Counted from the first letter of the stretch, positions 7,448 to 15,508 are shown. The stretch is DNA of 17,075 nt from Ignavibacteriaceae bacterium (GCA_023231105.1 JALNWB010000080.1:1-17075); one strand, 5' to 3'. Notes: generated by a model from the letters alone, not told the origin. Translations and numbers: made by a program.

Positions 7448-8056
7448 TTACTTATCTCTGAATTCCTTATCAACTATTTTTAATTCACCGGGATATGAAA
7501 TATTTCCAAGAATCGTACTGACGGTTGGCTTGGTATAAACAGCTAACCGGGAATTTCCGTTTCCCGTGCCGGCAATATTCAAAGCAAGATTGAGTACCGA
7601 TTCAAAGCCGTGATCTTGTATATTTTTTACAACATCAAAATTAATTGAGAGAGGTATAGCTGTTGCTTCGCCGGTTCCCGGGATTGTTACGGGCGAAGAA
7701 ATATCTCCTGTCAAAATTTCTTTTTCATCCACAAAAAGCCGGTATGGAAGAGAAACTATAGAAGCGTTTGTTGAAGCGTATCCTCCGGATCCGTCATTCG
7801 GATTTTTCACATCAATGTTTAAAACGAACGCAATAGGCAACGAACCTTTTGAAATTGCAGAAGTAAGCTTCAAGGCATCGAATGGGGAAAAATCACTTAA
7901 TTTATTTTTTCCGCTTAACGGAATATCCGCCAGCCGAACGTTGGAAACCACGCCAAGTTTAAATTTCAATCGCGAAACGTCCACCATTGATTGATAAATA
8001 CTGCACGAAGTAAATACAAATGCTAACAATGCGATGATCAAAATACTTTTTTTCAT
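7448..8056 (-). CDS. LEA/WHy-type lipoprotein
   Basis: A 202-residue predicted lipoprotein. Residues 1-17 are a hydrophobic signal sequence followed by the lipobox-like FTSC with Cys18 as the lipidated residue. The mature part resembles the LEA14/WHy beta-sandwich: a strand ending in NIDVKNPN (NPN at 85-87), then a hydrophobic strand LPYRLFVDEKEILTGD, then VTIPGTGEATAIPLSINFDV, which matches the usual order of NPN, a strand with a turn before Gly, and a final strand with regular polar-hydrophobic alternation. Proteins of this family are linked to desiccation or stress in plants and are of mostly unknown function in bacteria. GAGGA at 8061-8065 gives a good ribosome site. The stop falls 31 bases before the ROK start and the start 14 bases after the dehydrogenase stop. 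An envelope role is inferred from the lipobox and from lptD in the same block. Confidence 0.72.
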   Translation of the reverse strand: MKKSILIIALLAFVFTSCSIYQSMVDVSRLKFKLGVVSNVRLADIPLSGKNKLSDFSPFDALKLTSAISKGSLPIAFVLNIDVKNPNDGSGGYASTNASIVSLPYRLFVDEKEILTGDISSPVTIPGTGEATAIPLSINFDVVKNIQDHGFESVLNLALNIAGTGNGNSRLAVYTKPTVSTILGNISYPGELKIVDKEFRDK

Positions 8057-8057
8057 A

Positions 8058-8072
8058 AATTCCTCAGGAATT
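8058..8072 (-). promoter_or_regulatory. Imperfect palindrome over the lipoprotein ribosome site
   Basis: AATTCCT and AGGAATT flank a single C, giving a 7-base inverted repeat. It covers the GAGGA ribosome site of the lipoprotein gene and the first bases of the upstream gene's stop. In the RNA it could fold as a five-pair stem with a five-base loop that holds part of the ribosome site. The stem is short and AT-rich, so it may be chance. Confidence 0.3.
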
Positions 8073-9069
8073 ATTGCGCTAATTTTATTAAAGATTCTTC
8101 AATCTTCTTAACGATTAAATCGGCAACTTTTAATGCGCGCCAGCCGTCTTCACCGGAAACTACAGGCTTTTCTTTTTTAATTATCGATTGAAGAAATAAA
8201 TCCAATTCATATTTCAATGCGTTCACTTCAACTTGTTCCGGTTGTTCGTAAATAACAAATTTCTTTTTATCGCCTACACCTATCTCGCCAAAGTTGATAT
8301 GCGCTTCATCAATTTTTTGATCTGAAGGAACGAGACGAAATACTTCCGAAACTCCGGTAATGAAATCAAGCGAAAGATATCCTTCTCTCTGAAAGATTCT
8401 CATCTTCCGCATTTTTTTCTGCGAGATTCTGCTTGCCGTTACGTTGGCAACCGCCCCGTTTTCAAATTCAATTCTTGCATTTGCAATATCGATATTATTT
8501 GAAACAATAGCCACACCGCTTGCGTGCACACTTTTTACTTCACTTTTTACGAGGCTTAAAATTATATCAATGTCATGAATCATTAAATCCAAAACGACTG
8601 CCACATCCGTTCCCCGCGGATTAAATTGCGCAAGTCGGTCGCTTTGCACAAAGAGCGGATTTAATTTATATTTTTCCAACGCAAGCAGAGCCGGATTAAA
8701 ACGCTCGATGTGTCCGACTTGCAAATTCATTTTATTTTCGCGGGCAAGTAAAACCAATTCTTCCGCATCATCAAGCGAGACGGTAATCGGTTTTTCCACA
8801 AACACATGGATTTTATTCTCCAAACATTTTTTCGCTAATTGATAATGCGCACTGGTAACAGCGGCAATTGAAACCGCTTCAACTTTGCTTATCAATTCGT
8901 CGATCTGCTCAAATGCAATTGTGTTGTTTTCTTTTGCAACGGCTTTTGCAATATAAAAATCGGCATCGTAAATGCCGACAAGTTCGGCATTTTGTAATTG
9001 AGAGAACATTTTTGTGTGTAGCTTCCCCAAATGTCCCGTACCGATAACTCCTACTTTAATTTTTTCCAT
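8071..9069 (-). CDS. Gfo/Idh/MocA-family NAD(P)-dependent oxidoreductase
   Basis: A 332-residue dehydrogenase of the Gfo/Idh/MocA family, which oxidises or reduces a hydroxyl of a sugar, sugar nucleotide or inositol. The Rossmann fold opens with GVIGTGHLGKLH at 7-18; EKP at 92-94 holds the family Lys; GHIERFNP at 119-126 and DLMIHDIDI at 161-169 (His165, Asp166) belong to the active site and the start of the C-terminal beta-sheet domain. The ribosome site GAAGGTG lies four bases before the ATG. Position just downstream of a secreted protein and upstream of a lipoprotein and lptD suggests modification of an envelope sugar. A GnnA-type UDP-GlcNAc 3-dehydrogenase is one possibility, since that enzyme makes amino-sugar lipid A precursors, but no GnnB-like transaminase is visible here. 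Family call is firm; substrate unknown. Confidence 0.88.
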   Translation of the reverse strand: MEKIKVGVIGTGHLGKLHTKMFSQLQNAELVGIYDADFYIAKAVAKENNTIAFEQIDELISKVEAVSIAAVTSAHYQLAKKCLENKIHVFVEKPITVSLDDAEELVLLARENKMNLQVGHIERFNPALLALEKYKLNPLFVQSDRLAQFNPRGTDVAVVLDLMIHDIDIILSLVKSEVKSVHASGVAIVSNNIDIANARIEFENGAVANVTASRISQKKMRKMRIFQREGYLSLDFITGVSEVFRLVPSDQKIDEAHINFGEIGVGDKKKFVIYEQPEQVEVNALKYELDLFLQSIIKKEKPVVSGEDGWRALKVADLIVKKIEESLIKLAQ

Positions 9070-9081
9070 TTTTCACCTTCG

Positions 9082-9783
9082 TTAAAATTGTGAATCTAGA
9101 AAATTTTTAAATGATTCTTTGTCCGGGCAAAGATAATAATCATTTAGAAATTGACGGGCTAAAACTTTTTCCCCGGCATTTAAATAATTTACATACACGG
9201 CAGCAACTGCAGATTTTATTTCTGTTGAAGTTGAGCAGTCTTTTGCAGAACCGCTCCATGTGCTTTCAATAAAGGAAATAGCTTGTTCGTTCTCCTGCAA
9301 ATAAACATCATAAACCAGATCATTAACATTATATAATTTCCCCTCTTCAATCACAATGCAATTTATTGATGAAAAATATTCATGCTCAAAGGAAGAATAT
9401 AGAGAATCAAAATCCGGATTCCCGGTAAGAAGCAGCGTCCTATCCAATTCATCTGAATAAAAGGGAACCGGTTCATAAACGCCTGAGTAAAGCGTATCAA
9501 TTAAAGAGAAAGTGTCTTTTATGCTATAGACGAAAGTAAAATATTTTGGTATCCCGTTTACAATTTTTTTATCACGGATGAGATATTCAATTTCCGGACC
9601 GTCGCTTAGTTCAACAAAAAATTCCGCCGGCTCGTTAAAATGTTTTTCAAAAATAATTTTCCCCGAAGTGTCTGCGACTGTTAATTTATTGTTTTCCAAT
9701 TTCGGTTCGAAAATATTTTTTCTGTTATATTGTCCAAATCCAACCACTGCACTTAACAAAAGTAATCCAAGAATACGTGTCAT
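9082..9783 (-). CDS. Unrecognised secreted protein, first gene of the leftward block
   Basis: I do not recognise this 233-residue protein. Residues 1-17 are a signal peptide with a likely cut at GFG before Gln18. About residues 20-120 look like short beta strands (for example KLTVADTSGKIIFEKHF and PKYFTFVYSIKDTF) rich in aromatic and acidic residues. Residues 185-230 look helical (EIKSAVAAVYVNYL, EKVLARQFLNDYY), possibly one repeat-like helical hairpin. Cys142, Cys183 and Cys219 are the only cysteines of the mature chain. There is no lipobox and no T9SS sorting domain, so it is probably periplasmic. It is the first gene after the divergent region and lies 12 bases before the Gfo/Idh gene, so it is probably co-transcribed with the downstream envelope genes. 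No clear ribosome site: an AAGGA lies too far from the ATG. Confidence 0.7.
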   Translation of the reverse strand: MTRILGLLLLSAVVGFGQYNRKNIFEPKLENNKLTVADTSGKIIFEKHFNEPAEFFVELSDGPEIEYLIRDKKIVNGIPKYFTFVYSIKDTFSLIDTLYSGVYEPVPFYSDELDRTLLLTGNPDFDSLYSSFEHEYFSSINCIVIEEGKLYNVNDLVYDVYLQENEQAISFIESTWSGSAKDCSTSTEIKSAVAAVYVNYLNAGEKVLARQFLNDYYLCPDKESFKNFLDSQF

Positions 9784-9936
9784 TTAATTTTTTCAATTTT
9801 CCTTCGATAATTTTTTTAGCGAGATTCACCCCTGCATTGAGAAAAGTGGTTAAAATCTGCCTCTTTTATAATGAATTTTTCCTTATTTTTATATGCAAAC
9901 ATAAAGATTTTCTTAAACTTACTGAAATAACCACAG
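9784..9936. promoter_or_regulatory. Divergent intergenic region with likely promoters for both blocks
   Basis: This 153-base AT-rich stretch is the only sizeable gap in the window, and it separates the two outward-reading gene blocks, so promoters for both should lie here. A TATAAT sits at 9867-9872 on the plus strand, but no convincing -35 element has the right spacing; the surrounding A/T run also reads TATAAA on the minus strand. A small inverted repeat AAGA-TTT-TCTT lies at 9904-9914. I see no convincing Bacteroidota-type TTTG/TAnnTTTG pair. The assignment rests mainly on gene layout. Confidence 0.4.
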
Positions 9937-10800
9937 ATGAATAAAATAATTTCTGCTGAGTTTCTTGCAGCCGATATCAAAAGGTTTGTTATTGAAGCTC
10001 CCAAAATTGCCGCAAAACGGAGAGCAGGACAATTTGTAATTGTCCGTATTGACGAAAAGGGGGAAAGGATCCCACTTACCATAGCTGATTCAAACAAAGA
10101 ACAAGGGACAATCACCATTATCGTTCAAGGAATCGGAAAAACAACCAAAGAAATTAACAATCATGTAGCCGGTGACTTTTTCTTAGACGTAGTTGGTCCT
10201 CTCGGAAAACCTTCACACATAGAAAACTTCGGAACCGCAATTAGTATCGGAGGAGGTGTTGGAACAGCAATCGCTTTCCCCACTGCAGTTGCTTTAAAGG
10301 AAGCCGGAAATCACACTATCGTTATAAACGGCGCCCGAAATAAAGATTTAGTAATCTTAGAAGAAGAATTGAAAAATGTTGCTGACGAACTTTACATAAC
10401 AACTGATGACGGCAGTTACGGTTATCATGGGTTTGTTACGCAAAAGTTGCAAGAGTTGATCGACAGTGGAAGAAAAATCGATTTCGTTCTTGCCATCGGT
10501 CCAATTCCGATGATGAGAGCGGTTGCCAACACTACCAAACCATACGGTATAAAAACGGTTGTAAGCCTAAACCCCGTGATGGTTGACGGCACCGGAATGT
10601 GCGGCGGATGCCGTGCTACTGTTGATAACAAAACTGTTTTCGTCTGTGTTGATGGACCCGAATTTGACGCTCATCTTGTAGATTTCGATCTGCTTACAAA
10701 ACGAAACCGCACCTATAATCAAAGTGAAAAAGCGGCTCTCGACAATCATCTTTGCAAATTAGATAAAGCTTTTGTTGAAGCCGTTACTACCGAATCCTAA
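9937..10800 (+). CDS. nfnA: NfnA, small subunit of NADH/ferredoxin:NADP+ oxidoreductase
   Basis: The 287-residue small subunit of the electron-bifurcating transhydrogenase NfnAB, which couples NADP+ reduction by NADH to oxidation of reduced ferredoxin (or the reverse). It belongs to the PyrK/HydG-like ferredoxin reductase family. Residues 1-95 form the FAD-binding barrel (GQFVIVRI; RIPLTIAD); GGGVGTAIAF at 106-115 opens the NAD(H) domain; IGPIPMMRAV follows at 188-197. The C-terminal DGTGMCGGCR puts Cys222 and Cys225 with Cys237, and Asp217 in the same motif; the family is known for a [2Fe-2S] cluster with three Cys and one Asp, and Asp217 is a candidate. nfnB follows 21 bases later, which separates this from a PyrK or a sulfhydrogenase subunit. 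First gene of the rightward block; no strong ribosome site. Confidence 0.88.
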   Translation: MNKIISAEFLAADIKRFVIEAPKIAAKRRAGQFVIVRIDEKGERIPLTIADSNKEQGTITIIVQGIGKTTKEINNHVAGDFFLDVVGPLGKPSHIENFGTAISIGGGVGTAIAFPTAVALKEAGNHTIVINGARNKDLVILEEELKNVADELYITTDDGSYGYHGFVTQKLQELIDSGRKIDFVLAIGPIPMMRAVANTTKPYGIKTVVSLNPVMVDGTGMCGGCRATVDNKTVFVCVDGPEFDAHLVDFDLLTKRNRTYNQSEKAALDNHLCKLDKAFVEAVTTES

Positions 10801-10821
10801 CACAATAACGAGATTTTTTTT

Positions 10822-12249
10822 ATGCCCCCACTTACAAAAAAAGAAAGAATGCAGATTTCCCGTCAACCTATGCCGGAACAAGAACCTTTAGCAAGAAGTA
10901 GAAATTTTTTAGAAGTCAATCTTGGTTTTACAGAAGAACTTGCACGAATGGAAGCCAATCGTTGTTTACAATGCCCCAAACCGGTTTGTGTTGAAGGTTG
11001 TCCTGTCGGCGTTAAGATAAGAGATTTTATACAGCTTGTCAGCGAAGGAGATTTCCTCGGCGCCGCTGCAAAAATAAAAGAAGACAACGCTTTACCGGCT
11101 GTCTGCGGAAGAGTTTGTCCGCAGGAAGAACAGTGCGAAGCGAAATGCGTTGTAGGCGTTAAACATGATCCGGTTGCCATCGGCAGATTGGAAAGATTTG
11201 TTTCCGATTATGAACGCGAAAAAGTTGGAATTAGAACTCCGCACGTAAAACCAAAAACCGGGAAGAAAGTTGCAGTTGTTGGAAGCGGTCCTGCTGGACT
11301 AAGTTGTGCCGGTGATTTGATTCAACTTGGACACGATGTAACCGTTTTTGAAGCGCTTCACGAAATTGGCGGAGTATTGATTTATGGAATCCCGGAATTC
11401 CGCTTACCAAAAAATATTGTTAAAGCCGAAGTTGACGCTTTAAAAAATCTCGGCGTAGAATTCCAAACAAATGCGGTTATCGGGTTTACCGATACCGTTG
11501 ACGAACTTTTTGAAAACGGATACCACGCAGTGTTTATCGCGGTTGGCGCCGGTCTTCCCTATTTTATGAGTATTCCGGGAGAAAATTTTAACGGCGTTTA
11601 TTCTGCAAACGAATTTCTTACTCGCGTTAATTTGATGAAAGCATACAAATTTCCCGAATACGACACGCCTGTTTTTGATTGCAAAAATAAAAACGTTGCC
11701 GTCTTCGGAGGCGGAAACACGGCGATGGATGCAGTCCGCACCGCTAAACGTCTCGGCGCAAAAAATGCTTACATCATGTACCGCCGTTCCGAAAAAGAAA
11801 TGCCTGCCCGTCTTGAAGAAGTTCATCATGCAAAACAAGAAGGGATTGAGTTTGTTTTCCTTACCAATCCTTTGGAATTTCTTGGTGATGAAGACGGCTG
11901 GCTTCGCGGTGTAAAATTACAAAAAATGGAACTCGGCGAACCGGATGCTTCCGGCAGAAGAAGACCTGTTCCAATTCCAAACTCAGAATATATTATTGAT
12001 TTAGATATGGCTGTAGTTGCAATCGGCAACGGTTCAAATCCGATAATTCAAAAAACCACACCGGATTTATCCTATAACAAGCGCGGCAATATTATAGTAA
12101 ATGAAGAGAATATGAAAACATCGAAGAAAGGTGTTTTTGCCGGCGGAGATATTGTTTCCGGCGGGGCAACGGTTATTCTTGCAATGGGCGCCGGTAGAAC
12201 TGCCGCCAAAGCCATCGATAATTATTTAACCAATACTGAAGCCTGGTAA
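10822..12249 (+). CDS. nfnB: NfnB, large GltD-like subunit of NADH/ferredoxin:NADP+ oxidoreductase
   Basis: The 475-residue large subunit, homologous to the small subunit of glutamate synthase (GltD). In NfnAB it carries the bifurcating FAD, the NADP(H) site and two [4Fe-4S] clusters. Eight N-terminal cysteines are present: Cys48, 51, 56 and 60, and Cys95, 99, 105 and 109. The PQEEQC segment keeps Glu102, a candidate for the unusual Glu cluster ligand reported in this family. VVGSGPAGLSCA around 152-163 binds FAD; FGGGNTAMDA at 295-304 with YRRSEKEMPAR at 320-330 binds NADPH; GVFAGGDIVSGGATV near the C-terminus completes the FAD site. Databases often label such proteins glutamate synthase, but no gltB large subunit is adjacent and nfnA is, so NfnB is the better call. 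ppk1 starts three bases after the stop. Confidence 0.88.
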   Translation: MPPLTKKERMQISRQPMPEQEPLARSRNFLEVNLGFTEELARMEANRCLQCPKPVCVEGCPVGVKIRDFIQLVSEGDFLGAAAKIKEDNALPAVCGRVCPQEEQCEAKCVVGVKHDPVAIGRLERFVSDYEREKVGIRTPHVKPKTGKKVAVVGSGPAGLSCAGDLIQLGHDVTVFEALHEIGGVLIYGIPEFRLPKNIVKAEVDALKNLGVEFQTNAVIGFTDTVDELFENGYHAVFIAVGAGLPYFMSIPGENFNGVYSANEFLTRVNLMKAYKFPEYDTPVFDCKNKNVAVFGGGNTAMDAVRTAKRLGAKNAYIMYRRSEKEMPARLEEVHHAKQEGIEFVFLTNPLEFLGDEDGWLRGVKLQKMELGEPDASGRRRPVPIPNSEYIIDLDMAVVAIGNGSNPIIQKTTPDLSYNKRGNIIVNEENMKTSKKGVFAGGDIVSGGATVILAMGAGRTAAKAIDNYLTNTEAW

Positions 12250-12252
12250 ACG

Positions 12253-14379
12253 ATGCCCTGGAAAGATTTACAAAAAAAATATAACCGCCCGGAGAATTTT
12301 TTCAACCGCGATCTTAGCTGGATTGAATTTAACCGCCGCGTTTATGAGGAAGCATTAAATCCCGATAATCCACTGCTTGATAGAATTAAATTCATTTCCA
12401 TTTTCTTTTCCAACCTTGACGAATTTTACATGATCCGCGTCTCCGGTTTAAAGGAACAAGTTGCCGCCAACGTTGCCGAACCAACGATTGATGGATTAAC
12501 GCCGAGGGAGCAATTACAGAAAATAGAAACTTCTCTTAAACCAATGCTGGAATCGCTTGTTGAATTATGGAAAAATGAAATCATCCAGGGACTAAAAGAG
12601 AATAATGTTTTCATACACAACCTTAACGAATTGAGCGATGAAGAGAACAATTTTTTAAATGCTTATTTCAAAAAAGAAATTTACCCGGTCTTAACTCCGC
12701 TGGCTTTTGATCCGGGAAGACCTTTCCCGTACATTTCTAATTTAAGTTTAAGTTTAGCCGTCGTGGTCAAAAGCCCGAAAGGGAATAAACATTTTGCAAG
12801 AGTAAAAGTTCCAAACGTTTTACCCCGTTTGCTTCGCATTGATAACATTATCAATCCGCTAAAAAAGAAAGATACGGAAGAGGGATTTTCAGCAAAATAT
12901 ATTTGGGTCGGAGATTTGATAAAAGCGAATCTTCATTTTCTCTTTCCAAAGATGGAAATTTTAGAAGCGCATCGATTTAGAATCACACGCGACACGGATA
13001 TTGAAATTCAAGAAGATGAAGCTGATGACTTACTTCGCGTGATTGAAGAAAATATCCGGCAACGAAAATTCGGAAATGTCGTTCGTATTGAAGTTGAAAA
13101 AGATATGCCCGATTTTATGATCGAAACGCTGCTGGAAAATCTACAAATCCGTGAAAGCGATCTGCACGTTTACGATGGTCCTCTTGGCTTAAGCGATGTA
13201 ATGATCTTATACGATCTGCCTCTTCATCAATTAAAAGAAAGACCTTTTTACCCGGTAACTCCAAAATGGTTTGACGAAGAAGAAGATATTTTTTCTACTA
13301 TCCGGAGAAAAGATATTCTTATTCACCATCCGTATGAATCTTTTAAACCCGTCATTGAATTTATAAAACAAGCCGCAAACGATCCCGATGTTTTAGCGAT
13401 AAAGCAAACTCTTTACCGCGTCGGTTCAAATTCTCCTATAGTAAAATATTTAATTGAAGCCGCCGAACGGGGCAAGCAAGTCGCCGTTCTTGTTGAATTG
13501 AAAGCCCGCTTTGACGAAGAGAATAATATTTTCTGGGCAAGAGAGTTAGAAAAAGTGGGCGCCCACGTGGTTTATGGTTTGGTCGGTTTGAAGACTCATG
13601 CAAAGATGACTTTAGTTGTTCGGAAAGAATTTGAAGGACTGAAACGCTACATTCATTTAGCAACCGGGAATTATAATGCTACCACTGCAAAAATTTATAC
13701 AGACCTTGGGCTTTTCACAACGAATGAAGAACTCTGTTCGGATGTTTCAGACGTTTTCAACTTTTTAACAGGTTATTCTAAACAGACAGACTTCAATAAA
13801 TTAATTGTCGCTCCTCTAAATCTGCGAAATACTTTTCTCAAATTGGTTTTCCGCGAAATTGAGAATGTTAAAAACGGCGGCGAGGGAAAAATGATTTTGA
13901 AATTAAACGCCATCGTTGATCCGATTTGCATCGCCGGACTTTATGAAGCATCAAACAGCGGCGTAAAAATTGAACTGATTGTCCGTGGAATTTGTTGTTT
14001 AGTACCGGGCGTTCCCGGTTTAAGCGAAAATATTACGGTGAGGAGTATTGTCGGAAGATATTTAGAACACAGTAGAATTTATTATTTCTTCAATAATGGA
14101 AACGAAGAAGTTTATTTAAGCAGCGCTGATTTAATGCAGCGAAACTTGGACGGGCGCGTTGAAACAACATTCGGAGTTGAGGATGAAAAACTTAAGAATG
14201 TTTTAATCAACAATGTTCTTTTCCCTTATCTTAAGGATAATACAAAAGCTAGAAAGCTAAATTCAACAATGGAATACTCCATGCTTCAACCCGAAGAGCA
14301 TGAAAGAAAATTTAATATTCAGGAATGGCTGATGAAGCATTCGGAAAAAGCCGCGAGTAAAATAAAAAAAGCCAAATGA
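12253..14379 (+). CDS. ppk1: Polyphosphate kinase 1
   Basis: A 708-residue Ppk1, which reversibly transfers the gamma-phosphate of ATP onto inorganic polyphosphate. The four-domain order is complete: an N-terminal helical domain opening with FFNRDLSWIEFNRRV (16-30), a head domain to about 325, then two phospholipase-D-like catalytic domains. His449 in GLKTHAKM is the predicted autophosphorylated residue (E. coli His435 equivalent), and His606 in YLEHSRIYYF is the second catalytic His. HPYESF at 359-364, ATGNYN at 470-475 and SSADLMQRNLDGRVE at 623-637 are typical. Length is close to the roughly 690-730 of the family. Three bases after nfnB and without its own clear ribosome site, so translation probably depends on the upstream gene. 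The link to NfnAB suggests shared regulation of redox and phosphate energy stores; this is inference. Confidence 0.95.
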   Translation: MPWKDLQKKYNRPENFFNRDLSWIEFNRRVYEEALNPDNPLLDRIKFISIFFSNLDEFYMIRVSGLKEQVAANVAEPTIDGLTPREQLQKIETSLKPMLESLVELWKNEIIQGLKENNVFIHNLNELSDEENNFLNAYFKKEIYPVLTPLAFDPGRPFPYISNLSLSLAVVVKSPKGNKHFARVKVPNVLPRLLRIDNIINPLKKKDTEEGFSAKYIWVGDLIKANLHFLFPKMEILEAHRFRITRDTDIEIQEDEADDLLRVIEENIRQRKFGNVVRIEVEKDMPDFMIETLLENLQIRESDLHVYDGPLGLSDVMILYDLPLHQLKERPFYPVTPKWFDEEEDIFSTIRRKDILIHHPYESFKPVIEFIKQAANDPDVLAIKQTLYRVGSNSPIVKYLIEAAERGKQVAVLVELKARFDEENNIFWARELEKVGAHVVYGLVGLKTHAKMTLVVRKEFEGLKRYIHLATGNYNATTAKIYTDLGLFTTNEELCSDVSDVFNFLTGYSKQTDFNKLIVAPLNLRNTFLKLVFREIENVKNGGEGKMILKLNAIVDPICIAGLYEASNSGVKIELIVRGICCLVPGVPGLSENITVRSIVGRYLEHSRIYYFFNNGNEEVYLSSADLMQRNLDGRVETTFGVEDEKLKNVLINNVLFPYLKDNTKARKLNSTMEYSMLQPEEHERKFNIQEWLMKHSEKAASKIKKAK

Positions 14380-14398
14380 TGTTTTTAATAAATCAAAC

Positions 14399-14404
14399 AA
14401 AGGA
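14399..14404 (+). promoter_or_regulatory. Shine-Dalgarno AAAGGA that fixes the mrp start
   Basis: AAAGGA ends directly at an ATG at 14405 but lies six bases before the in-frame ATG at 14411. That spacing favours 14411 as the true start, which shortens the protein by two residues. Confidence 0.6.
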
Positions 14405-14410
14405 ATGAAA

Positions 14411-15508
14411 ATGCAAATTACGAAAGAAGGAGTACTGAACGCTCTGAAAAGAGTGAACGACCCCGACCTTCATAAAGATTTAGTAACGTTAAAAATGATC
14501 GAAAATATTCAAATAGACGGGAACAAGATTTCAGTTGAAGTTATCTTAACTACTCCGGCTTGTCCTTTAAAAGATAAAATTCAAGAAGATTGTAAAAACG
14601 CGATTAAACAAGATTTCCCTGATGCGTCGGAAATTATTTTTACGATGAGTTTCAAAGTTTCATCACACGCAAATGAAGTTAAAGATGCAATTTTGCCTGG
14701 TGTAAAAAACACCATCGCGATTGCGAGCGGTAAAGGCGGCGTTGGGAAAAGCACAGTTGCAGTTAACCTTGCCGTTGCGCTTGCAAAAGAAGGAGCTAAG
14801 GTTGGTTTAATTGATGCCGATATCTACGGACCAAGCATTCCGTTGATGATGGGCATTAAAGAAAAGCCCCGCGTCTATCAAGATAAAGACACCATGAAAA
14901 TGCTTCCGCTCGAAAATTTCGGAATCAAATTAATGTCTATCGGATTTTTAATTGATGATAACGCTCCCGTTATTTGGCGCGGACCGATGGCAAGCGGCGC
15001 GGTAAAACAATTTTTGTCCGATGTTGCATGGGGCGAACTTGATTATCTAATTTTTGATATGCCTCCCGGAACGGGAGATATTCAATTAACGTTGGCACAG
15101 ACTATTCCGCTGACAGGTGCAGTAATTGTTACCACGCCGCAGGAAGTTTCTCTAATTGACGCGCGCAAAGGTTTGAAGATGTTCCACCGCGTTAATGTTC
15201 CGGTGCTTGGTATTATAGAAAACATGAGTTATTTTATCGCACCAGATACCGGAAATAAATATGATATTTTCGGAAACGGCGGCGGAGAAAAACTTGCCGA
15301 GGAACTTGAAGCTCCTTTTCTCGGCGGCATTCCAATTGATCCGCGGATTCGAATCGGCGGCGATAAAGGAGTCCCGATCGTTTATGATATTCCGGATTCT
15401 GTTCATTCGGAAATAATTTATTCGATCGCAAGAAATTTAGCAGCTCAAGTAAGCATCAGAAATATGAATGCTTCGGAAACAAAAATTGAAATTGTTATGG
15501 AAAACTAA
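14411..15508 (+). CDS. mrp: Mrp/ApbC-family P-loop ATPase, Fe-S cluster carrier
   Basis: A 365-residue cytosolic Mrp/NBP35-family ATPase that binds and hands over Fe-S clusters. Residues 1-85 are the MIP18/DUF59 domain with the TTPACPLKD motif (Cys51). The ParA/MinD-like P-loop domain begins near 100 with ASGKGGVGKST at 105-115 (deviant Walker A with two Lys), followed by VGLIDADIYGPS and by FDMPPGTGD near 216-224. The ENMSYF motif at 270-275 is present, but the CxxC that follows it in E. coli-type ApbC is absent: Ala277 and Thr280 stand in those places. Variants of this kind occur in Bacteroidota and relatives, so the protein may bind a cluster differently or rely on a partner. The NifU-like gene follows 14 bases later and carries a CxxC. 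Start chosen at 14411 by the ribosome site; 14405 would add two residues. Confidence 0.9.
   Translation: MQITKEGVLNALKRVNDPDLHKDLVTLKMIENIQIDGNKISVEVILTTPACPLKDKIQEDCKNAIKQDFPDASEIIFTMSFKVSSHANEVKDAILPGVKNTIAIASGKGGVGKSTVAVNLAVALAKEGAKVGLIDADIYGPSIPLMMGIKEKPRVYQDKDTMKMLPLENFGIKLMSIGFLIDDNAPVIWRGPMASGAVKQFLSDVAWGELDYLIFDMPPGTGDIQLTLAQTIPLTGAVIVTTPQEVSLIDARKGLKMFHRVNVPVLGIIENMSYFIAPDTGNKYDIFGNGGGEKLAEELEAPFLGGIPIDPRIRIGGDKGVPIVYDIPDSVHSEIIYSIARNLAAQVSIRNMNASETKIEIVMEN

Noticed and set aside
7414..7473. Longer start for the ROK kinase at 7473
   Set aside because: It would overlap the lipoprotein gene and add residues without similarity to the family; the ATG at 7416 has a good ribosome site.
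9867..9872. TATAAT as a confident -10 promoter element for nfnA
   Set aside because: No -35 element at suitable spacing, and such a hexamer is common in AT-rich DNA; kept only as a low-confidence note for the divergent region.
9816..10118. Open frame of 100 codons on the minus strand across the divergent region and the nfnA start
   Set aside because: Two thirds of it is antisense to nfnA, the product has no recognisable features, and no ribosome site precedes it.
11440..11838. 132-codon open frame antisense to nfnB
   Set aside because: Fully inside a well-supported gene; Cys/Phe-rich composition is typical of a shadow frame.
10822..12249. Glutamate synthase small subunit (GltD)
   Set aside because: No gltB is adjacent, while nfnA lies directly upstream, the standard arrangement of the bifurcating transhydrogenase.
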